Shown piece by piece: positions 60,148 through 64,000 of a stretch of DNA of 64,000 nucleotides. The notes beneath the pieces were generated by a model, which saw nothing but the letters and a program-made list of their open reading frames with translations, was not told the origin of the DNA and did no database searches. Origin of the DNA: Eubacteriales bacterium. GTDB lineage: Bacteria > Bacillota > Clostridia > Oscillospirales > Butyricicoccaceae. The DNA lies in NCBI GenBank assembly GCA_030539335.1, contig JAUNSG010000001.1:62001-126000 (forward strand). The letters run 5' to 3'. The position numbers and the translations under genes were made by a program. Position 1 is the stretch's first letter; each line of letters starts with the position of its first letter.

Positions 60148-61503
60148 TTAATACCAATCCGAATTGACCTTGGCAAACTGTCCCTTTGCCTGTGTCTCGG
60201 TAATGGCATATTCACTCTCCGTCTGCTCAATCCGCATGGCATAGCATTGGCTGTTGGAGCCGCCCAGATCGGTGAGATTTCCCGTCTGGAACAGCAAATC
60301 CCGATCCCGTTCGCTAAACACATAAATTGTCAGCAAAACATCTTTTGTCTCTGCATCCAGGAATAAGGTCTGACTGATGCCCGAATCACTGGCCGTCATC
60401 ACATTTACATGCTCACGCCAGCCCGACGGGAGGAACAGCCGCCATTCCTCGTTCAACGAGTTATAGGTTGTAGCGACCCGCTTTGTCATCTCGTCCTCAT
60501 CCAGGCTGAACTGATACCAGTCCGTAAACCATGCTGCGTTGACCTGAGAATCCGTGGTATCCGCCTCCGAGACCTCCGTCAACTGCGGAATTTCTGTCAG
60601 CTGTGGAACTTCGACACAGCCATCCGAATTAATATCTTCCGAATAATACAGAGAAACCGAACGATAGGTCGAAAGATCCGTTGTAATCGCCAAGTTTTGC
60701 AGTTTCTTCTGGATCTTCTTATCCTGTTTTTTTATCTCCAGCACGTAGATATCCGTCTGCATGCCGTTATCCGTCTCAAATTTGTTGTCGACAAATACTG
60801 CGGTTTCTCCGCTGGCGAGTTTTCCAGTCGTGATATTTACCGTCGCCTGGATATCCTGCGTTGCATCCGCCTGCGATACCAGTTCCAGCTCTCCTCTCTT
60901 CCTGCTGTAATCATACAGGCTTGCCGTCTTTCCGTTCTCGGTATAATTTACCGTAAACAGCTCGTCTACGTTATCCCCATCTAGATCACACGTGGTAAAA
61001 TCGGTATAATCCATCTCGCGCAAGCTCCGCATTTCTCCGTCCTGCAGAGCACAAACCGTCATGCCCTTTTCCGCACTGTTGGAAAGATTCCAGGTGATAA
61101 TCATTCCCTTTTCAGTCCGGTCCGAATTCAGATAAGGAAAAGACAGAGAACCAATCGCCGAGCCTTTTCCCGAAATACAGCCGATCTGTACGTATTCATC
61201 ATCCGTCCTCTGGAAGACAAAAACCTGAACCTTGCCGCTTTTTTTGCTGCACATGGTGGCAATCGCTTCATCGGTTCCGTCTCCATCCAGATCCTCAAAC
61301 GTGACCGTATTGCGGTACTGTCCGGACTGCGGAGAAATAGACGACATGGTACTTTCCAGCTCATTCAATTTATTTTGCAGCAGTACATAGCTCTTCGGCG
61401 GTTTTGGGGTTTGCAGCAAATCATCCCCGCTGCTCAGCATCGTACAACCGCTCAGCATTACCGCACAGAGGAGCAATGCTGCGATTCGTTTCCTATATTT
61501 CAT
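60148..61503 (-). CDS. Lipoprotein of unknown function upstream of a two-component system
   Basis: 451 residues. Signal peptide with lipobox LSGC (residues 17-20). It contains repeats like FEDLDGDGTDEAIATM and TCDLDGDNVDELFTV, Asp-rich loops as in FG-GAP/VCBS calcium-binding propeller blades. It lies 44 bases before the response regulator in the same direction. Because lipoprotein, regulator and kinase share one operon, it may tune or sense for the kinase. Family otherwise not recognised. Confidence 0.75.
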   Translation of the reverse strand: MKYRKRIAALLLCAVMLSGCTMLSSGDDLLQTPKPPKSYVLLQNKLNELESTMSSISPQSGQYRNTVTFEDLDGDGTDEAIATMCSKKSGKVQVFVFQRTDDEYVQIGCISGKGSAIGSLSFPYLNSDRTEKGMIITWNLSNSAEKGMTVCALQDGEMRSLREMDYTDFTTCDLDGDNVDELFTVNYTENGKTASLYDYSRKRGELELVSQADATQDIQATVNITTGKLASGETAVFVDNKFETDNGMQTDIYVLEIKKQDKKIQKKLQNLAITTDLSTYRSVSLYYSEDINSDGCVEVPQLTEIPQLTEVSEADTTDSQVNAAWFTDWYQFSLDEDEMTKRVATTYNSLNEEWRLFLPSGWREHVNVMTASDSGISQTLFLDAETKDVLLTIYVFSERDRDLLFQTGNLTDLGGSNSQCYAMRIEQTESEYAITETQAKGQFAKVNSDWY

Positions 61504-61606
61504 AGATCCTCCAAAGCGAAATCTTCATTTTCGCCTAGCACTCCAGAATAAACAAAGTTATTGTACCATATTTTTTTGTATTTGAACACCTCATGCAATA
61601 ATTTTC

Positions 61607-61636
61607 TTGACAGCCAAAAAAGCAATATGCTATGAT
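61607..61636 (+). promoter_or_regulatory. Promoter of tRNA-Leu
   Basis: TTGACA (61607-61612), 18-base spacer, TATGAT (61631-61636), 15 bases before the tRNA. Confidence 0.75.
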
Positions 61637-61651
61637 TACAAAGGATTCTTT

Positions 61652-61736
<85 letters not shown>

Positions 61737-61757
61737 ACTAATCCGCTGATAAAATAG

Positions 61758-61785
61758 AGGCCAGCCGAAAGGGCTGGCTTTTGTA
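61758..61785 (+). terminator. Terminator after tRNA-Leu
   Basis: GCCAGCC pairs with GGCTGGC around a GAAAG loop, followed by TTTTGTATTT. Confidence 0.85.
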
Positions 61786-61831
61786 TTTCGCGCGGATGTG
61801 CTACAGGCATTGCCCTTTTCGAAACACAACG

Positions 61832-61864
61832 AAGCCCCCAGCAGGTCACGACTGCTGGGGGCTT
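61832..61864. repeat. Long GC-rich inverted repeat
   Basis: A perfect 13-bp stem (AAGCCCCCAGCAG with CTGCTGGGGGCTT) and a 7-base loop. Neither strand has an immediate T-run, so it is not a standard terminator. It stands between tRNA-Leu and the convergent small gene, and may be a rho-like stop, a mobile-element relic or an RNA structure. Confidence 0.6.
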
Positions 61865-61924
61865 CTGTCGCTTTTACGGAGCGATCTACCGTGGCTGGTT
61901 ACCGTTGTTTATTTCTCCCGGTTT

Positions 61925-62236
61925 TCAATACTCCTCTTTCTCCTGCTGTGAAGAGAGGATTTTTTCCTCCTGGTTTCCAAACTTCGCACCATATTTGTAC
62001 ATCAGGAATCCCAGCTCCTCGGCAATATCGCGCCAGGCATTGTTGATGATGTCCACATCCCTGTCGTCATTCTGCACTCCGAGCCTCTGGCGAAGGCGTT
62101 CGGAAGCATCGAAAATCTCACCATAGCTTACATCACAGGGCTTCCCTTCTTCAAACGCATCCTCAACTCCGTACATGGGTTCCACATAGGCACCCCACAG
62201 CGACTCGTATACTTCTCTGACAAATTCTTTGTTCAT
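61925..62236 (-). CDS. Hypothetical acidic protein
   Basis: 103 residues, ATG after ACAGGAGGATCGAT. Mostly helical and acidic (VREVYESLWGAYVEPMYG, LRQRLGVQNDDRDVDIINNA). No motif I recognise. It is divergent to a small ribbon-helix-helix gene across a repeat-rich intergenic region, so the two may be a regulated pair. Small accessory genes of this size are common in integrated elements. Confidence 0.55.
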   Translation of the reverse strand: MNKEFVREVYESLWGAYVEPMYGVEDAFEEGKPCDVSYGEIFDASERLRQRLGVQNDDRDVDIINNAWRDIAEELGFLMYKYGAKFGNQEEKILSSQQEKEEY

Positions 62237-62266
62237 ATCGATCCTCCTGTTTTATGATTAATTTTT

Positions 62267-62353
62267 TGTACTTAATCAGAGTACAAGTCAAGTACAATGC
62301 AAACATTATATCATAGATTCTACTTAAAATATACTTAAAATCAGTCTACTTAG
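62267..62353. promoter_or_regulatory. Repeat-rich operator region between two divergent small genes
   Basis: TACTT occurs at 62269, 62321, 62332 and 62348 on + and as AAGTA at 62290 on the other strand. One pair forms the inverted repeat TGTACT/AGTACA (62267-62285). Ribbon-helix-helix proteins bind short tandem sites of this kind, and such a gene follows at 62378. Confidence 0.5.
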
Positions 62354-62377
62354 ATTTGTATATTGTTGAGGTGTACA

Positions 62378-62566
62378 ATGAGAAACAAGAAATACAAGCA
62401 TCTGGGCCTTCACATTGATCCGGAGTTGCATTATAAACTACATTATATTTCGCAATATGAGGGACGTTCTGCAAACGGACAAGTTCTCTATCTAATTCGG
62501 AAATGTATTCGAGAGTTTGAAAGCAAGGAGGGTATTATCCCTTTTGAAAACAAGGACGAGGAGTAA
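62378..62566 (+). CDS. Ribbon-helix-helix (Arc-like) DNA-binding protein
   Basis: 62 residues from ATG 62378 (TTGAGGTG upstream); the frame extends slightly further but without a site. The pattern fits an Arc-type fold: beta strand YKHLGLHIDPELHYKLHYIS, then a helix-turn-helix pair EGRSANGQVLYLIRKCIREFE. Such proteins bind DNA as dimers of dimers, often at their own promoter. The upstream TACTT repeats are candidate sites. It could be the antitoxin-like half of a small regulatory module, but the partner gene is not a known toxin. Confidence 0.75.
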   Translation: MRNKKYKHLGLHIDPELHYKLHYISQYEGRSANGQVLYLIRKCIREFESKEGIIPFENKDEE

Positions 62567-62598
62567 CCCGAACAATCTCACCCATAAAGCATAAAAAA

Positions 62599-62628
62599 AC
62601 CATTCCCGGCATGTCCGTCAGGAATGGT
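62599..62628. terminator. Bidirectional terminator between RHH gene and HAD phosphatase
   Basis: ACCATTCC pairs with GGAATGGT. T-runs follow on both strands (TTTTGTTTT on +, TTTTTTTATG on -), serving both convergent genes. Confidence 0.8.
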
Positions 62629-62635
62629 TTTTGTT

Positions 62636-63247
62636 TTATCTGGTTTCGCTCCACAGCTTTTTCTTTCCGTGCTGGTGTTCCCAAACATTCCATGGAACCA
62701 GCTTACTGCCGCGGATAATCCACGCTTCGTCCGCGATCCGCGCCAGCGGCGCATCAGACAACGAATCGGAATAGAATTTATCAATCCGTGCACCCTCGCC
62801 AAACGCCTCATAAAAGCGCTGTACCTTTTCATCCCCCCAGCAGTTCTTTCCCTGATACCGTCCGGTATAGGGATCGACCCGTGAGGCCATCACGACCGGA
62901 ATGCCGAGCAGCACACAGGCCGGTTTTACTAAAAATTCCGGCGAGGCCGAAATTACCACATCATTCTTTTCCCGCAGATTCTCCAGATACAGCGGTTTGA
63001 TGTTGGAAATATGGCTCTTCCAAAACTGTTCCACCACCCGCGGCGTATCGCCAATGCAGCGCAGGAATTTATACATCTCTTCCTTCGTCCGCGTTTTGCT
63101 CTGTCGTTTGGCAAAATATCGTCCGAACTGCACCGCTGTATTGGGCAGCGTAACCGCCATCGCCGGATGATGGAGAAGGCAATACCGGAAAAAATCAACG
63201 GTGCTGTCTCCGCGGTAGATTGTCTCGTCAAAATCGTATACGTTCAT
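62636..63247 (-). CDS. HAD-IB family phosphatase (SerB-like)
   Basis: 203 residues. HAD motif I is DFDETI (nucleophile D5, acid D7), motif II SASPEF (VISASPEFLVKPA), motif IV KFYSDSLSDAPL. The substrate is unknown; it could be a phosphoserine-type or lipid-linked phosphate. It lies 20 bases downstream of degV, so the two are co-transcribed. Confidence 0.88.
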   Translation of the reverse strand: MNVYDFDETIYRGDSTVDFFRYCLLHHPAMAVTLPNTAVQFGRYFAKRQSKTRTKEEMYKFLRCIGDTPRVVEQFWKSHISNIKPLYLENLREKNDVVISASPEFLVKPACVLLGIPVVMASRVDPYTGRYQGKNCWGDEKVQRFYEAFGEGARIDKFYSDSLSDAPLARIADEAWIIRGSKLVPWNVWEHQHGKKKLWSETR

Positions 63248-63267
63248 ACTATCTCTCTCCCATGCTG

Positions 63268-64000
63268 TCAGTTGCCGCGCTTATCTCCATAGAAGAACAG
63301 CGCCAACGTCCCGGGGCCGGAATGCGCACCGATGACGGTATCCAGAATGTGGATGTCTATGTTCTTGGCCGGAGTGTTCTTCCGAATCCAGTTCGCCAGA
63401 GCGCGGGCATCCGCCTCACAGTCGCCATGGCTGATCGCGACACTGTAGCGCTTCAGATGATCCACATCCATATGCTTCACCATCTGACGGCCCAATTCCT
63501 CCACGGAATTCTTTCTGCCGCGCACCTTCTTATCCGGAATCAGATGGCCTTCGTCATCCACAAACAAAATCGGCTTGATGCCCACAAGGGAGCCCATGAC
63601 CGCAGCGGACTTGGACACACGGCCGCCGCGATGCAGATAAAACAGGTCATCCACCGTAAACCAATGGACAATATGTCCGCGCACCGCTTCGATGTGCCGG
63701 GCCAGCTCCTCCGCCGGCATACCTTCCTTCTGGCAGCGAACGGCTTCCCTCGCCAGCATGGTCTGTCCGCCTGCCGCCGCCTTGGTGTCCACACAATAAA
63801 TGTGCTGCGCCGGATACTTCTCCCGCAACTCGTCCGCCGCCATACATGCCGACTGATAGCTTCCGCTCAGTCCGGACGAAAAGCCGATATAGACCGCATC
63901 CTTACCGGACTGCAAAATCTCTTCGAAAACGACAGCAAACTGCCCCATCGTTCCCTGTGCGGTGGTGACATTCTTGCCATCGCGCAGCTCCTGATAAAAT
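63268..64000 (-). CDS. DegV family fatty-acid-binding protein (5' end cut by window edge)
   Basis: About 244 codons are visible; the frame continues to the window edge (reading FYQELRDGKNVTTAQGTMGQ), so the start is missing and the internal ATG at 63948 is not the start. DegV proteins bind a fatty acid and hand it to FakA kinase. Conserved features are YIGFSSGLSGSYQSACMA, YCVDTKAAAGGQTMLA, DDLFYLHRGGRVSKSAAVMG and IGAHSGPGTLALFF. No fakA is in the window. Confidence 0.92.
   Translation of the reverse strand, partial: FYQELRDGKNVTTAQGTMGQFAVVFEEILQSGKDAVYIGFSSGLSGSYQSACMAADELREKYPAQHIYCVDTKAAAGGQTMLAREAVRCQKEGMPAEELARHIEAVRGHIVHWFTVDDLFYLHRGGRVSKSAAVMGSLVGIKPILFVDDEGHLIPDKKVRGRKNSVEELGRQMVKHMDVDHLKRYSVAISHGDCEADARALANWIRKNTPAKNIDIHILDTVIGAHSGPGTLALFFYGDKRGN

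Overview
The window joins two very different pieces of DNA. Positions 1 to about 25.5 kb are the late region of a tailed, siphovirus-like prophage, with every gene on the + strand and fairly AT-rich. The rest (about 25.7-64 kb) is bacterial chromosome, GC-richer and mostly on the - strand. The host looks like a spore-forming low-GC Gram-positive of class Clostridia, probably the Oscillospiraceae/Butyricicoccaceae area. The grounds are yunB, an ispH-S1 fusion, pyruvate phosphate dikinase, gatCAB with ligA, hutP beside cmk, and the order DUF1385-prmC-recA-recX-rimO-pgsA-cysS. The species is inference only.

Phage part: tape measure C-terminus, amidase, coiled-coil protein, distal tail protein, tail protein with a zinc ribbon, DUF859-type minor structural protein and a small protein. 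Then comes the centrepiece, a complete diversity-generating retroelement (DGR). It has a 2528-residue receptor-binding-type protein whose last 44 codons hold the variable repeat (VR, 18273-18394), an unusually long Avd-like protein (TTG start, 18513), the template repeat (TR, 19362-19483), a structured spacer and the reverse transcriptase (19793-21085). Over 122 aligned bases VR and TR differ at 17 sites, and all 17 are adenines in TR. After the DGR come a tail-accessory protein, a membrane protein, a bifunctional endolysin, and three small membrane proteins including a holin candidate. The phage region ends with a terminator at about 25.49 kb. No integrase is in the window.

Junction and tRNA region: ppdK reads toward the prophage. 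Just past its stop lies a 40-codon AT-rich gene fragment that runs into a terminator. Behind ppdK are five tRNA genes (Val, Asp, Phe, Gly, Cys) with consensus promoters and terminators. Next come a TetR regulator and a DUF4097 lipoprotein that share an almost identical palindromic operator, and then an AT-rich two-gene island (exported 156-residue protein plus MacB-like membrane protein).

Housekeeping blocks (all - strand unless noted): yerC-methyltransferase-hslO; yunB, ligA-gatC-gatA-gatB; rpiR-baiN-type oxidoreductase-hutP-cmk-plsC-ispH/S1; rluB, with dacB diverging on +; guaB; and a ten-gene run lipoprotein-response regulator-histidine kinase-DUF1385-prmC-recA-recX-rimO-pgsA-cysS. The right end has tRNA-Leu, two small divergent genes with a repeat-rich operator region, a HAD phosphatase and a DegV protein cut by the window edge.
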